Shown here: piece by piece, positions 45,966-58,173 of the stretch
How positions within the stretch are numbered: the first letter of the stretch is position 1
Layout of the letters: each line of letters opens with the position of its first letter
Origin: Arachnopeziza araneosa
Taxonomy: Eukaryota > Ascomycota > Leotiomycetes > Helotiales > Arachnopezizaceae
Assembly (NCBI GenBank): GCA_003988855.1
Contig: QYAI01000001.1
Span: 248,001-312,000, forward strand
Length of the DNA: 64,000 nucleotides
Direction of reading: 5' to 3'
Program-made: the position numbers and the translations under genes
Notes under the pieces: generated by a model
Seen by the model: the letters and a program-made list of their open reading frames with translations, nothing else
What the model was told of the DNA's origin: nothing
The model's database searches: none

Positions 45966-48900
45966 CTATGCTTCAACTTTTGTCTGTCCGCTCAGGCCAT
46001 GACCATTGATCCCGGTTGGAGAAGTCATCTTTACATCACCCGATGCGGAACCAGGGGCAGAACCTGGACCAGATACAATGCCGCCTTTCTTTTCATCCTC
46101 TCCATCATCATCATAATCTTCATCAACTTCCATTTTCCTTGCTGCTCGTTCAGGCTCCCCAACAGGAGGCGGAGGGGGTGGTGGGGGATGGTCAAGACGC
46201 TCCCTCTCTCTTTCCCGTTCATCAACGGGGTAGTCTTTGGGTGCAGGTGGAGGCGGCGGTGGCGGTGGCAACTCATGGACTGGCGTGTTAACTGGTGGAG
46301 GGCCTTGCTGCATGGGAGGAAGAGGCATTGGTGGATGGTGGTGAGCTGCCTCAGAGGGGTGATAATTCTCGTTAGCTCGACGTTGATCATCCACACGTCG
46401 TTGATCCTCACGTCTCTGTTCATCCATCCGTCGTTGTTCATCTGCTCGGCGGGCTTCTGAAGAGCTGCGGCGGAAAGGTTCTCGAGGAGGTGTAGAAGGT
46501 CTCCGGTGGTGCATATCTTCCAATCGTGCGCGGTTCTCTTCAGAGGCTGGCTTCTTCATTGATGGCTGCTCATCTTCCCACTCTCGCATCCTCTTAGGAC
46601 CAACAGAACCAGGTCTATCCCCATTACGTTCCGCCTCCACTGCTGTATGCGAAGACGCGGGTGGTGGAGCACCATTTTCACTGCCATTAGGGTGGGAAGC
46701 TTCGGGATGATGAGGATATTGTTGTTGATGTGGGTATGTAGACTTTGGAGAGGCCATCCTATTGTCTAATAATGGCCTCAGCTCTTGTCGTAACTCGACT
46801 CGGGGACTACTGGATCGGCCGAACGAAGGTAACGAACCAGGTCCAGAACCGTTCATGTTACCTGGAGCTGGAGGAAGAACAGCAGAAGCTCCGGGACCAG
46901 CATAATTGGGATTTGAAATTCGTCCGGGTGGCAAAGAAGGGGGCCCTGACTGCTGGGGTGGAGGTGGTGGAGGTTGTGGCAAACTCCCAGGTCCTGGGTA
47001 AGGACCCATGGCGGGATGATGTTCTCGAGGTGGAGAGCGACGGGGAGGAGGAGGTGGTGGAGCTGATCGATTATCAGATCCAGGGTATTGTGGCCTCATC
47101 TGTTCTGGTTGTCGTGGACTTGGGGCACGTGGAGGACCGGGGATAGGACCGCGATCTCGTGTATCATATGGATTTCCCGGATGTGGAGGAGGGTTGATTT
47201 CAGCAAGTCGACTCCAACCATTTGCTGGAGGTCCAACAGGTGGTCCTGGGGGAGGAGGTTGAGGAGCGGAATTACCCCACTGAGGTCCAGGAGGACCCAC
47301 AGCACCAGTAGCTTGATAAGCTTGAGGATGAACATCTTGAGGTAGAGGAGCACTAGTCTGCCCTTGCATTCCATTTGCTTGGCCGCTACGTAATAGCTGG
47401 AGACGAGCTTTGATGTGAACATTGCTTGGATCGAGTTCCGCAGCTCGTTGGTACGCATCGAGAGCATCGGTGATTTGATTGTTGCAGGATTCATACTTTT
47501 CACATTATTAGCTTTGTTTCAACAGTAAACCCAGCTGGATTGGAGCAAACATACCAATGTACCCAAGTCGTACCAGACCTCGGATATGTACGGGTTCAAG
47601 CGTATTGCACGGGAGTATGCATCTAGTGCATCTCGGTACTGGTTAATCTGGTAGTACAACACACCAATGGAGCACCAAAATGTCGGATTCCGCCCGTCAC
47701 GGTAAACCGCTTGCTGATAAGCCTCGTACGCCTTTGGATACTTCTGCTGCGACATGTAGCACCGACCAAGCAGATACCAGCTTTGAGCGTCACTTTGATC
47801 TGCCACGTGTTAGTACCGCGAGATATGGGCAGGATCTTGCCAAGGAGCTTACCTGAGTTGACCGATTTCTCTAAATACTCAATAGCCTGCTCTTGGCTGC
47901 TAAAACTGTTGCTTTGCTGGTGGTGCAGCCATCCTAATTGCTGAAGGACCTTTGCATGATTTGGGTCGCGATCAAGCACGCGTCTGTATGCCATCTTGGC
48001 ATTGTCATACTATACAGTTCTTAGCGTGAGATATTCAAGTGAAATCAGTAGACTAACATCTTTCTGTTGTTCGTGAACATGGCCAATCTGGAACCAGATA
48101 TCTTCCTCTGTCAGAGGTGTAGGTGGTACAGAAACGATATATCGAAAACACTATAACAGTCAGTGACTTGCGTTACATAGAGGATGATTTAGTAACATAC
48201 CTCGAGACTTTGCTGATATTTCTGCTGCTGCTTGTAAATTATACCGAGCCGGAAGTAAATCTCATTGGCCTTTTCAAAATCCGGTTGCATGCGCATGACT
48301 TGCGAAAATGCTTCTTCGGCATGTTCAAGAGAGCCATATCGATCATAGAGAATCCCAATACCATACCAAAGTTTGGGTTCCTATTGAACCATTAGCTAGA
48401 AGAATATTGACCTATCCATGTCACAAACCTTGGGGTCTCTAAGATGATAGAGAGCTTGTTGGTAGGCAGAATAAGCCTGCTGAAGATCGTCCATCATCAA
48501 ATAACAATGCCCTGAAGTTGTCAGTGAAATGCGCCAACAAACAATTGAAGACGGCTAGGGCCTACCAAGACTTCCCCAAACATCGCCATTGTTCTGGTCC
48601 AACTTGATGATTTGCTGCAAATAATCAACTGCTTTGTGAAATTGCTCTTGCGTCCTAAGGATACTACTTATAGCATTCATCGCAGGAATAGATCTAGGAT
48701 TTGCACGCAAGGCTTGCTCATAAGCGACGTTTGCCTCGTCAAGATTATTCAAGAGTTCTGCGAGGCTACCTATATAATTGTCAGACGCATTATACGATGC
48801 GCTTGGAGCGCAACATACCAATTTGTAGCCAGACAGCTTCATTCATCGCTGCCATTTGTTGGGCGACAGGGAAATGCTGTTGCTGTGGAGCCATTCCTTG

Positions 48901-48972
48901 CGGAGGAGGACCACCCGGCGGGCCATGATGCAATTGCATCCCCGCTGGAGGAGATGGATGATGACTTGCCAT
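45966..48972 (-). CDS. CYC8: General transcriptional corepressor Cyc8/Ssn6 (TPR protein)
   Basis: Partner of Tup1 in the global corepressor complex; the filamentous-fungal forms are known as RcoA-partner/RCM-1 type Ssn6 proteins. The start at 48972 (MASHHPSPPAGMQ) leads to a Gln/Pro/Met-rich stretch and NEAVWLQIG, the usual opening of the TPR array. About ten tetratricopeptide repeats follow across several short exons, including NPRSIPAMNAISSILRTQ, LLGRCYMSQQKYPKAYEAYQ and FWCSIGVLYYQINQYRDALDAYSR. The large last exon is a Pro/Gln/Gly-rich, charged, disordered tail with long poly-Pro tracts and an acidic DEDYDDDGEDEKKGG segment near the end. It has many introns (roughly seven); I did not fix each junction. 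The end is KVEA before TAG. Confidence 0.94.
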
Positions 48973-49769
48973 TGTCGGTAGTGATCCGCGACAACGGCGA
49001 TCAGATTGTATCTGGTCGTTCGCTTGCAGAGAGCGTCGAGAAGAAGCCGAGCCAGAGAGAAATAGTCCGCAGCTATGGAAGAGCGAGGGCGAGTCAAATC
49101 ACGCTTCAGGTCTCAATCGCAGGAGTGACTGCGAGTCGCATCGGTGAAGGTTGAGGTTCACGAGTTGAGCGTCAGGACAGATAGATGCGACCTCGAGGCA
49201 GATGTTGCCGTCTTGTGGCGCAGGGGTCAAGCGGCGGCAATGAGATAAAAATGCGGCTGATCAAAGCTAGGAGGAGATGAGCAAGAGGGAGTTGAGACGA
49301 GAGGCAGTCTTGGATGTTGTGGTAGGTGGTGGTGGTGGAGGAGGAGGAGAGGGCTCTGGGTCGGATTGAGCGTGTGTCCCAGTGAGGCTTCACAAAAAAT
49401 GAGAGAGAGAAGAATGACGGGCGACATGATTCCCACATTCACCCTCCAGAGCAACTCACCTTACCCACACGCTAAGGGAAGCCCGCAAAAATCCTGGGCC
49501 GGTTAGCATCAGGGCTTCGAATCCCTGAGCGCGAGAGAATGTGGGTGTCTTGGAAGAAAAAGAAGATGGCAGGCTGGGGGGGGCACTAGGCGCAAAGAAG
49601 TAGCAGTTTGTGGGTAGGATCCCGCCCGCCGTCGTGCGTGGATGCTGCGGTGACTCTCAGGACTAGCTGTGTTGGGCTAAGCCTCGCGAGGCTAGGCGGT
49701 GCGACCAGGTAGGCTGCTGGCGACCACCTCCCCATCACCACCACCCACTATTACCACCACACACCACCC

Positions 49770-49810
49770 ACCCACACACACACACACTCTCTCTCTCTCC
49801 CTCTCTTCTC
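49770..49810. repeat. CA/CT dinucleotide microsatellite
   Basis: A run of CA repeats passes directly into CT repeats in the upstream region of the Cyc8-like gene. Confidence 0.8.
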
Positions 49811-52388
49811 AGCCCACAACCCTGACGAACACCACGCATTTGGGCTGGGACCTCTTAACGCCATGCAAGTGTCTCCCGCCCCAGAAACCCTCCTCCACCA
49901 ATCGAAATCCCCTTTCCAGCTTCTCCATTCTTCGCCATCATTACCAGACCAGCCAACGGGAACACACCACCCCAAGCTCCCGAATCGAGGGAACTCTTCG
50001 GAACGTAGGCTCACTCTCATCTGCCTCTGCCTGTCGTCTGCCAAGCTGGCCGCATTGCCACAGATCGTCTCCAAATGGGAACATTTCATTTAAACGGCGG
50101 CACATCCTAGTTGGCCTCGCCTTGCGGGGGTCCCATTCCGTTCGGGAAAAGATGAAATGGCGGACATATGGCTTTGCTCATGCCGCGAATCGCGATAAAT
50201 GAAAGAAACTCGAAACTCTTCGCTGTTGGACGGTCCCATCCATCACCGCCTGACTGAGGTTGTGAATGACGGACGCCCATGATCCATCCAGTCCTCACCT
50301 GGTGCGGTGACTGAAGGCTCTCGCCTCCTTGACCTAACGGTAAGCCTTCCCACCGTCCCGTCTTTCTTTTCGACCTTAAAAAAGCACGCGGTGGTAATGG
50401 TCATATAATGGCACCAACAATGCTCCTAGAGTATGCATGAGCATCCACATTGGTCTTCAAAGGTGATAGATCCAAGCGCCTCTTCCTGACGAAATCAACA
50501 GATGCGGAGAGGACCACTGGATGGGGCGACGCCGTATGTTATCTGCGCTCTGCAGAAATAGGAGTCGTGCAGCGGCGAAGCTCGAGTCTCCAGCTTTGTC
50601 AGTGTGGTCCGGATTGTTTGAGGGGATCAAAACGGGTCTGTTCCATCCAGCTGCGTTTCCGATCCGACGATGTCCAGGCTTGGTAACACTTCAAAGTCGC
50701 ACACTATTAATATGCCGGTAAGTCTTCCTCTTTCTCCACAAACTGGGACTATCTAATCATGCATGACTCAAGATGTATTAATAAAAGATCCAGGTTCTAG
50801 CTTGCTTCGATATTGATTCAAAGATCGGTATCGACACCCCGTCCGGTTATTCTTCTTCCCCACGGTGCCAAATCTAAAAGCTTCCGATATAGGGCCACAA
50901 CGGTTCTAATGTAATGTGCCATCTGATAATCATCGACCAGACCAGGTGATTTGGGGAGAAGATTAGATACGACGAAAATGGAGATTCTCGAAAATGACAG
51001 ACCAGCCCAACATGCATTGCGCCCGCTCCAAATAGATGACTGGTTCCACGAAACAAACGCCTTCCATAAATGTGACCTAACCCCGCCAAAGCGTTTCCAG
51101 GCCGAGCTCCCTCGTTCTCCTCGCAAGAGTCTCCTCTGACGACAGGTGGCCGCTGCAGCACTTAGGCACAAAGAAGCTGATGGGGAGGAGATTCGTACAG
51201 GTCACATTATTCACAAGAGCATTGTCGGGGCCCTGGGCTCGCGTGGCCATGGCCAGCCCAAATCTCCCTCTGCCTCCACGAAACAGCCCTAGGCAGTCCC
51301 CCAATCGATAAACGAGAGACTATTCAGCCACCCTGTGCAAGGTGTGGCGGATACCTTGCTTGGGGCGCCAGGTTCGGCAGGCCACCCACTATGAAACATG
51401 TCCGTGATGTTACCAAATCCTTTGGGGCAAGCCGAACGCCAGCGCATCCAGAAGCTTCCTCGTTTCTCGTCTGGCAAACGTTGCTTTCTTGAAAATGAGT
51501 GCGATGACAGCGACGAGAATCTCATCTGCCACGACTCGTCTGCCAAGGACTTCTAAAGTTCTCCCTTTCTCAGCATGCGCTAGAATGAAGTGTCACGTGA
51601 TTATGATGATGATGATGATAGATTCTCTTCCAGCCACCCTGCTATCCGCAGTCTGGCGGACAATGGCTGTCGATTCTGTCTGGTGTGCAAATTTGGTCGA
51701 GGTCGCTGAACCGTCAGTGTGCCCCGAGTTAGCGCAAAACCCCCCTAGTGAACCGGCCTTGAATCTTTCATCATACCGAGTATAATCCGCCTCCAGAAAA
51801 AGCAACTTCTTTCAAACCGACAGGAAACTCCCGGTCCAACCATAAATGCACCTCCACGGGTGGCCGGGGGGTTGATCTTTACATCCACCATGCAGCAGCG
51901 ATGTGCCCCGGCTCTACCGCTCGCCTGCTGGCTAAAATGGAGGCCACGAGCTTTCGTGATGGCGCATGTCGCTGACCGCACTGCATCATCTCTCGGCCTA
52001 TTGTTGCGCTAAGACGCAATTACACTTCATTCAGAGAGTTCCATCCGAGGTGCCTCGCCTTCCTTCCCTTGCCTTCCCCTGTGGTACAGGACGACGCACT
52101 CATTGTTCACCTTACCCTCCTGCCTGCATGTCAGTACCCGGACTCGCAAACTGTCTTGATCTTGGTCCAGCCTCACCTTCCGAGATATGGTAATTGCGAG
52201 ATGCACTCTCCTCCCACTCCCGTAGATAAATGTTTCTAATTACCTCTCCAAGTCACCCATCCCGCAGGCCTGGGCTGTGATTTGTCCACTGCGTTGGAAA
52301 CAACTCTCCTACAATGTCTCACAGTTCGTCTCTTCCTGCAGAAATGTCAAAAAAAAAGCAATCTGAGACCCGGGTGCCGCCACCATCT

Positions 52389-52991
52389 TCAGAAGGGTTT
52401 ACCGCTGGGGCTAATTTCAGCCACTGGTACGCCTGATACTGATCGACGGGCACAGGACGGGAGTATCTTGGTACCTCCCTGTTCGAGGCTGCCAGGCCGT
52501 GAAAAGGGCAGGAAAAGAATATAGTACATTAATCCTCCTCGTCTTACAGTATCGAGAGGGGATCCTTTCTGGTCATTCGGAAGACACCATGGACGCGTCA
52601 GTCCAGTTTGGGTTTTGAGCCCCGATTTCCATACCCGGCAAATCCCCATGGAGGGCAGACCTTGCCCTTCTGCTCCTTTTCCAGGGCTGAAGAAGACATC
52701 AAGATTCTCTTTCTGGCCGAATGGAGATTTATCGTGGACTCCTTTTCGATAGTTCACCCTCCGCTCAAACAACATCGCCGCCCGGAGAACGTTCTGTTTC
52801 AACGGCACGTGATGCATTACTGCGGTTTGGTGCCGTGACCTAACAGGGTTCCGGTCTGTGAAACATTGGCAGGGACCACAGAAACGTTCGCCGTCGTGTC
52901 CGCTGGCCAGATCTGGCAGGATCGAGAGTGTGTGGATTGAGGAGACTTTAAACTCTAGAACATGGCCAGGGATTCCGCAAAAAGCTACCAA
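52389..52991 (-). other. Long ORF of unknown status (200 codons)
   Basis: An uninterrupted 200-codon frame in the gene-poor segment. It has no recognisable motif, no signal peptide and no clear splice partners, and composition looks like translated intergenic DNA. It is listed only because of its length. Confidence 0.12.
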
Positions 52992-53518
52992 AGCGAATCA
53001 TGCCTTGAGAGTGCTTCTCATGCTCAGGGATCCTGAAAATCATCATCGAGTAGTCATTGAAGGTACAGTAGCATTTAGATGGTCAGATTTGGATTGACGA
53101 TGGTGATCAGACGAGTTCTGAGATGGCATGAACTTCCCGAACATTCGATTCCGGAACCATATGATTCCTTCTCGACTTTTGAAACTAGTATACTGAAACA
53201 AAGTATTACTCGTTGAAGGTTGCACGTCTTTCAAAAAACTTCTTTTGTTGCGAGGCTAAACGTTGGGTATGCCACTTCTATCAGTTATGAAAGGGAAGTT
53301 ATGTAGGGGCTGTTCGTCTATGCCTAAGCTGTTCATTGCAATGCTGGGTAGTATTAAAGAACGTACCCTTTCTTCAGAACAGACTGCACTGCTCGATGAG
53401 AGGGTATCATTAGTTGATATACAATGAAGATTACACTCTATACAGGCGCCCCAAGCCATAGGATAGGCTATCAAACTCCAGACCCAAACCAACTTCAGTG
53501 CATCGCAAGCATCCACTA

Positions 53519-54621
53519 CTAACGCCCAGTCTTCTCATCTTCCCTATCCGGCACATAATTCGTCTCCCCAAGCATCGCAGCTGGTGCCTGAACATTCGGC
53601 TGAGGTTGGACATGCACACTCGGTCCTGCTACCGGAGGCGGTGCCTTCGCAGTCGCCGCATGCAATCTCTGATCCAAAGCCTTGAGAGCCAGCGCCCTTC
53701 TCCTCTCCGCCTCTGCCCGGGCGCTCCCTGGTGTGCCCCGCTGCATGAAAGTCTCGCCCCGGGACGCAGATACGTCCGCTGCGGAAAAGGGAGTACATAT
53801 ACGTAGTGAAACAAGGATATTGTAAACTTGGCTGGAGAACGCGGCCACCAAGGGCCTCACTGGATCTGGGAAGAATTCGGCGAATGCGAAAGTCTCGCTG
53901 GCATCTCCTCGTAGGGTAGATTGTGCAGTGTCGAGGTCAGGAAAGGCAGGTTTGTAGAATCGGAGGTAGGTCCAGCTAGTCAGAAAGGCGGATGTGACGA
54001 GGAAAACGGATGCCGAGCTCAAAAGAGGCGTGAGTGAGAGGATAAATACCCCTAGGACGTGTAGGAGTGGAAATCGTGGGACTCGCATGGATACAATGCC
54101 ACGGAATAGTGTAACAGTATGTGCAGGCACCAGTTGAGAGAAGGAGATGAGAAAGGAGATTTGTAGCGGAATTGTTCCATTGATGGTCGTGGAGCTACTT
54201 CAGAGTCAATACTCGCGCATCTTTGAGGACTTGTGAGAACGTACGTCCAGCCCACATTGCCGGTTACTGCAAATAAGGTGACCAGAATACCAAAGGTAAT
54301 GATGTTAGGTATGAGGGAAGCGACGACTAGAAACTTTGCAAACTCGGCAGACGTCCATGCCCTTTCGAGATATCTTCCACCGTAGAAGATGGTCACACCA
54401 GAGATGCCCAAGGTAAAGACGTTGTTCTCCACCAATGTCGTCGTCAGGAAGGTCCACGGGTATATAAGTGATGACTGCGGTACTAGGACGAGGTACGGCA
54501 CGGCATTATCAGATGTCTTGGTCCATTCGCGGTATCGGATCGCAAAACTCAGGAGAGACTGGCAGGTGAGGGTGATGAGCAGGATTCGAGTTATCGGAGG
54601 GATGTTGAAGCGTGGAGGCAT
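53519..54621 (-). CDS. TMEM115-like (rhomboid-related) Golgi membrane protein
   Basis: Family of eukaryotic integral membrane proteins (PF08551, formerly DUF1751) related to rhomboids but lacking protease residues; the human member acts in Golgi retrograde traffic. Exons 54621-54245 and 54194-53519 (51-nt intron, GTACGT donor) are in phase and give 350 aa. About six membrane segments are visible, including the starts ITRILLITLTCQSLLSF and YPWTFLTTTLVENNVF, the family's characteristic loop with FYGGRYLERAW, and a long hydrophobic pair near FPLLHVLGVFILSLTPLL. The last 110 residues are a Pro/Ala-rich cytosolic tail. An upstream in-frame extension exists but the family starts near MPPRFNIPP. Confidence 0.9.
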
Positions 54622-55482
54622 AGTGGCAGTCTGATGCGCCTCTCCGAGAGAGCGGGTGCTGCGGACAGTGTCGACGTTGATGACGAGGTGTTGATTTCTC
54701 CTGGTTCCATCTAGGCGGACGGTAGCTTCCTGAGGCCAGGTCACGTTTTCGGACTGCCTTCTTTGGGCTTAGGCGGGCGGGCAGGCAAACCAAGCGCCTG
54801 GTCTTTCGGTTGTTTGAAACCAATTCAGCCCAAAACAATGCGCAACGACGCGACCGACGCATGCAGTTCTTCCTTCAAATCCTTGGTGCCGAAGGGTTAT
54901 TTCATGCTCTGTCCCCATTCTCACCGCCAGAAAGGCCGTCGGATTCTTGCTGCTGCTGCTGCTGCTGAAGAAGAAGAAATCTCCGCCGCCGCCGGTGCCA
55001 CCAGCACACTGCTACTCCGGATTCATCTGATACAGGACAGCCACTGCAGACCCCTGGACAGGAGCCATGTCCGTCGCCTGAGGGCCCGCCGACTCCCTCA
55101 CTTTGAGCAGGAATTAGGGACTCGCAAGCGAAGCTAGAAGCCAGTCGTCCCAGCGGCAGCAACAGCCTCTGGCCGGTTTCGTAATTGGAAGCCTCCAGGC
55201 CTGGGAATTGGCACGCCCCATTGGCGTCGATCTCCTGGTCATTGGGCTAAAAGAGATCCCTACCACAGCCCATCTGTACCTCGAACTTGTTGGCTGGCAG
55301 GCGCTCTAGTCCCCACATCACATCCCGCACCATCTAGTTCGACCTTCGTGTGTCCGAGGTGTCTACCTTGTTCTCAATCTCCATTCCTTCCTCCAACAAC
55401 ATCACCAAACCCGAAGCACCGGCAGTCGTCGATTCCCCAACCCTCTGCCTGCTTTTGCGCCCGGCGCCATCTCCGCGCAATC
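54622..55482. promoter_or_regulatory. Divergent upstream region (TMEM115-like / TBL1-like)
   Basis: About 860 bases between outward-facing starts. It contains a GCT trinucleotide run (about 54948-54967) followed by GAA repeats; a 124-codon plus-strand frame across it is compositionally biased and looks like chance. Confidence 0.4.
54948..54967. repeat. GCT trinucleotide repeat
   Basis: Six to seven consecutive GCT units followed by a GAA run in the divergent intergenic region. Simple microsatellite. Confidence 0.8.
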
Positions 55483-57507
55483 ATGACGAAGGAGATTCTG
55501 AACAGCGACAGGATCAACTATCTGATCTGGAGGTATGTGTTTCCTCGTGATCCACTTGATCGGTTTTTCAGGTACGGGGTCTTTTCGCTAACGGCACATG
55601 CTGCGTCGCAGGTATCTCGTAGAATCAGGTTCGTGTGCAACATAACCTGTGTCCAGCGTCCCGAGAACTGATAAGCATCGTGTAGACTACCCTGAGACGG
55701 CCATTCGACTTCAGAAAGAGTGGAATACACCGGATCCCGAGCAGCTCCCTTTCGCGCCCCATGTAGAGAACCACACACTAGTCTCCATTCTGAACAGAGG
55801 CCTCTTGTACAATGTCCAAGAACGAGAACACATCTTGGTACGTCACCATCGTAGACTGAAAGCTAATTCCTAGGTCTATCGATCCCGACTGACGATATCC
55901 GTAACAGAACGCAGGTGTTGCCGTTGGAGCGCCCAGCTCGGGCTTTTTTGGTCCTTTGATGCCACCATCGCCGGCAGCTGACGAGGATTTCGAAAATGCC
56001 CGAAAACGACAACATGACAACGAACAGCCTCAACTACAACCAGGACACGCCGCCAAAAAGGCCAGGCTAAGTAATGGCTTCGATCAAGGATTCGAACCCA
56101 CTCCTATGGAAGTCGATGGGGAGCCACACGGTGATGAAAACGCGTACCCGTCACCTGAGCAGGCGCCCTCGCCCGTCGTTGCCACGGTCGGCCCAGAGCA
56201 AGGAACCCAGGTAGAGAAGGTCAATGATCTCTCCCGCGACACCGTCTTTTTAGAACTCTCCGACGACCCTTCAGCGAAAAACACGATCTTGCTACAATGC
56301 GAATTTAATCCGCACAATCCTACCATCTTGGCGGCTGCGGGTACCGACGCGCTAGCACGGATGTGGACCCTCTCGCCAACGATTTCCGCCTCAGGTTCCG
56401 AAAGCCCCGGAAAGCCTGTACTTGCGCCTCAGACAAATCTTCTGCATGATGGTGTGCCGCAATCAACAACGGCCACTGGCCTTGCTTGGTCGTCCGATGG
56501 CACAGCTATCGCTGTCGCTAGTGAGCCAATTGATGATGGCATCGCGAAAGTCGAGTTCTGGAACGTCGATGGCTCACTGGCGGCGACGTGCAACGGCTTT
56601 GATTCTCCCGTGATCTGCCTCCGCTGGGGTTTTCTCAACCATAGCTTCCTAGCTATTTCTCCCCGAAACGAGAACAAGGATACCCAGATTACTGTCATAT
56701 ATCCAACCATGGAGAACCAGCTGAAGTATTTCCTTCCAAGTCATTCGCTCCTAGATCAAACGCTCGACGCAGCTTGGATTGGCGATGAGCAGTTCGTCAT
56801 CGCTGGTGGTGATTTGTTGCAAACATTCTATATCATGAATAACGAAATCCTCCCAGGAAAGAAATACGAGACTCGAGAAGGCGCGCTATTGTCAAGAGTG
56901 ACCTTTGACCGACATGCTCAGCTGCTAGCCACTACGAGTGAGCTAGGAGTCATTGATATTTGGGATGTCAGATCTGGAGAACACCGATCGTTCAATGCTC
57001 ACCAGGGCTTGATTACCTCTCTGGTATGGCAGCCTTTGAAGGAGCCAGGGGCCTTCAGAGAAAACACTGAGCGCTTACTAGCATCCGCTGGCGAAGATGG
57101 TGCCATTAGCCTCTGGAATGCTCGTTCTGCCGATACCAAGTCAAAGTGTTCAATGACTATGGGATCCGCCGTGGTGGCACTAGCGTTCACTCCAGATGGT
57201 ACATTTATCGCTGGCGGTACCCACGAAAATGTGTTTATATGGAAGACCGATGATGTTCATCTACCTCGAGCGACTTGGAATCGACCAGTAGAGGCTGGCT
57301 GGCGTACTCCGCAATCCCATGATTCTGCTACTGATGAAGATCAATTCACACTTTGTTGGAACGCAAACGGAGAGCGGTTTGCCTACGGGGTCAATAGCAG
57401 GGTTAGTACTGCGACACCTCCTATATACACGTGCTAACCTCTCCTAGCTTGCGGTGATCAATTTTAGATCAGGAGATGAAGATTCCCCGGATCGGATGGT
57501 ATCTTGA
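55483..57507 (+). CDS. LisH/WD40 corepressor subunit, TBL1/Sif2 family
   Basis: Subunit of a Set3/SMRT-type histone-deacetylase complex. Exons 55483-55532, 55612-55628 (17 nt), 55686-55837, 55908-57401 and 57448-57507 are in phase and give 590 aa. The N-terminal LisH motif (INYLIWRYLVES) is built across the micro-exon, followed by YPETAIRLQKEW, a basic AKKARLSNGF segment that may be nuclear, and a WD40 propeller with repeats such as NPHNPTILAAAGTDALARMW, FDRHAQLLATTSELGVIDIWD and LLASAGEDGAISLWN. The last blade ends after LAVINFRSG. The match to Sif2/TBL1 rests on LisH plus this repeat spacing. Confidence 0.92.
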
Positions 57508-58173
57508 GCTTTCTCTATAACTGATAGATGTATATGTTTGGATAGAAGTACCTGCACATGTTGATATAATCGCAACAGGATAGTCGAACAAGTTGGAAAT
57601 GGGCAGTCGAACAACGATAGCCGAGCCACGGATGATGGACTTCCAGCGCCAAGATCGCTGTATATGTTGTGTGGATATGATTTGATTAAGAAAGAGCAGC
57701 TTCAGAGCTAGCGAAGATATGGTCATGCGGTGAAGGGAAAATAGAGATCGTCATAAGCCCAGCAAACAGGGCAGAGATCAGAAGCCCTATGCTCAAGCCA
57801 CAGACTGAAGATAGTTCAATCAAATTTACGAATATCTAGTCTACAAATTCGTGCTATAGATCATAGATACGAAAATAGCGCTGTTATCAGCAAGTAGTAA
57901 GCATATAAGGGATGAAATGTTTCTTCTTTAGAAAGGCTGGGGATGCAACGTCTCGTTGATCTCTATCATTCCACGACTTATTTATCCATCTTGAGTTTTC
58001 TCAAACTGCATTGATTTTCTAGTCTTCTCCACCCCGCGCATACATTCCCAGACAAAATTGTCACGCATTAAAAGAGGAGCCGTTGATTTTCGTGCTGTAC
58101 TACACTGCCACGTCCGATATCCAAGATAACTTTTTCCACTTTTAGAGTGGTGTTTTGATCTAGTCTTCGCTTC
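57508..58173. other. Convergent 3' intergenic region
   Basis: About 670 bases between the TBL1-like and arabinofuranosidase stop codons. Small minus frames have no family resemblance. It should hold both 3' UTRs. Confidence 0.45.

Larger units (their letters stand above)
48973..53518. other. Long region without a convincing gene (about 4.5 kb)
   Basis: The left part probably serves as promoter and leader of the Cyc8-like gene, with purine- and pyrimidine-rich tracts (49317-49350) and a CA/CT microsatellite at about 49770-49810. Further right are an ATG-trinucleotide run (51600-51620) and one long minus frame (52389-52991, 200 codons) without any family resemblance. The 3' UTR of the TMEM115-like gene lies at the right end. 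No tRNA or transposon is supported. Confidence 0.4.

Noticed and set aside
46031..47146. Several long ORFs in other frames over the Cyc8 tail
   Set aside because: They are shadows of the repetitive Pro/Gln/Arg-coding last exon.
49500..49535. tRNA T-arm-like CAGGGCTTCGAATCCCTG
   Set aside because: The loop is one base too long, and no A-box or acceptor stem is found at the proper distance.
53256..53516. 86-codon minus-strand ORF with Cys residues and a hydrophobic start
   Set aside because: It lies just downstream of the TMEM115-like stop codon on the same strand, so it is best explained as its 3' UTR.
54763..55137. 124-codon plus-strand ORF with Ala/Glu runs
   Set aside because: Runs come from a GCT/GAA microsatellite; no conserved region on either side.
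56083..56102. Minus-strand B-box-like GGGTTCGAATCC
   Set aside because: It lies inside the TBL1-like coding exon and the T-stem does not pair; no A-box precedes it.
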